From Alphaproteobacteria bacterium (GTDB lineage: Bacteria; Pseudomonadota; Alphaproteobacteria; Rhodobacterales; Rhodobacteraceae): a DNA stretch of 5,956 bases. The translations under genes were made by a program, and so were the position numbers. The notes below the pieces were generated by a model. That model saw nothing but the letters and a program-made list of their open reading frames with translations. It did not search any database and was not told the origin of the DNA. Positions 5,946 to 5,956 of this stretch are shown here, in pieces. Positions within the stretch are counted from its first letter, which is position 1; each line of letters starts with the position of its first letter. The stretch is taken from NCBI GenBank assembly GCA_003696705.1, contig RFGD01000201.1:1-5956 (forward strand). The letters run 5' to 3'.

Positions 5946-5956
5946 GCGCGGCGGGC

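Overview
The window is very GC-rich throughout, with strong G/C preference at third codon positions. It encodes GcrA, a cell-cycle regulator largely confined to Alphaproteobacteria, next to an argD-argF pair. The protein styles (alanine/proline-rich GcrA linker, AsmA-like protein with a lysine-rich tail) suggest a chromosomal segment of an alphaproteobacterium, most likely in the Rhodobacterales (Rhodobacteraceae). That placement is inferred from gene content, not from an alignment. I see no mobile element, tRNA, rRNA or CRISPR array.

Layout: (1) 1-1824, plus strand: the C-terminal part of an AsmA-family envelope protein whose start lies outside the window. (2) 1825-2006: a convergent intergenic gap with a 10-C homopolymer and a strong hairpin without a U-tract. 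(3) 2007-2591, minus strand: gcrA, with a recognisable sigma70-type promoter at 2671-2698 and a structured 5' UTR. (4) 2729-3571, plus strand: an ABC-2 type transporter permease with no ATPase gene beside it. (5) 3572-3788: a regulatory gap holding the most interesting item in the window. (6) 3789-4967 argD and (7) 5019-5945 argF, plus strand, 51 bases apart and presumably one operon, for two steps of arginine biosynthesis (N-acetylornithine formation and citrulline formation).

Main finding: in the gap before argD, a 17-codon ORF at 3612-3665 with its own Shine-Dalgarno-like sequence encodes MTNAVQISYLRRRRGRI. Four consecutive arginine codons and a fifth two codons later sit just before the stop. 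This is the classic design of an amino-acid attenuation leader peptide, placed directly upstream of arginine biosynthesis genes. Mutually exclusive GC-rich stems overlap and follow its end. They are followed by a C-rich, G-poor stretch resembling a Rho-loading site, and there is no U-tract terminator. I infer that argD-argF is controlled by leader-peptide translation that senses charged tRNA-Arg, with Rho-dependent termination or RNA refolding as the possible output. I know of no well-described bacterial arginine attenuator of this kind, but I could not search for one.

The permease stops only 40 bases before the leader ATG, so transcripts reading through from it would also carry the leader.
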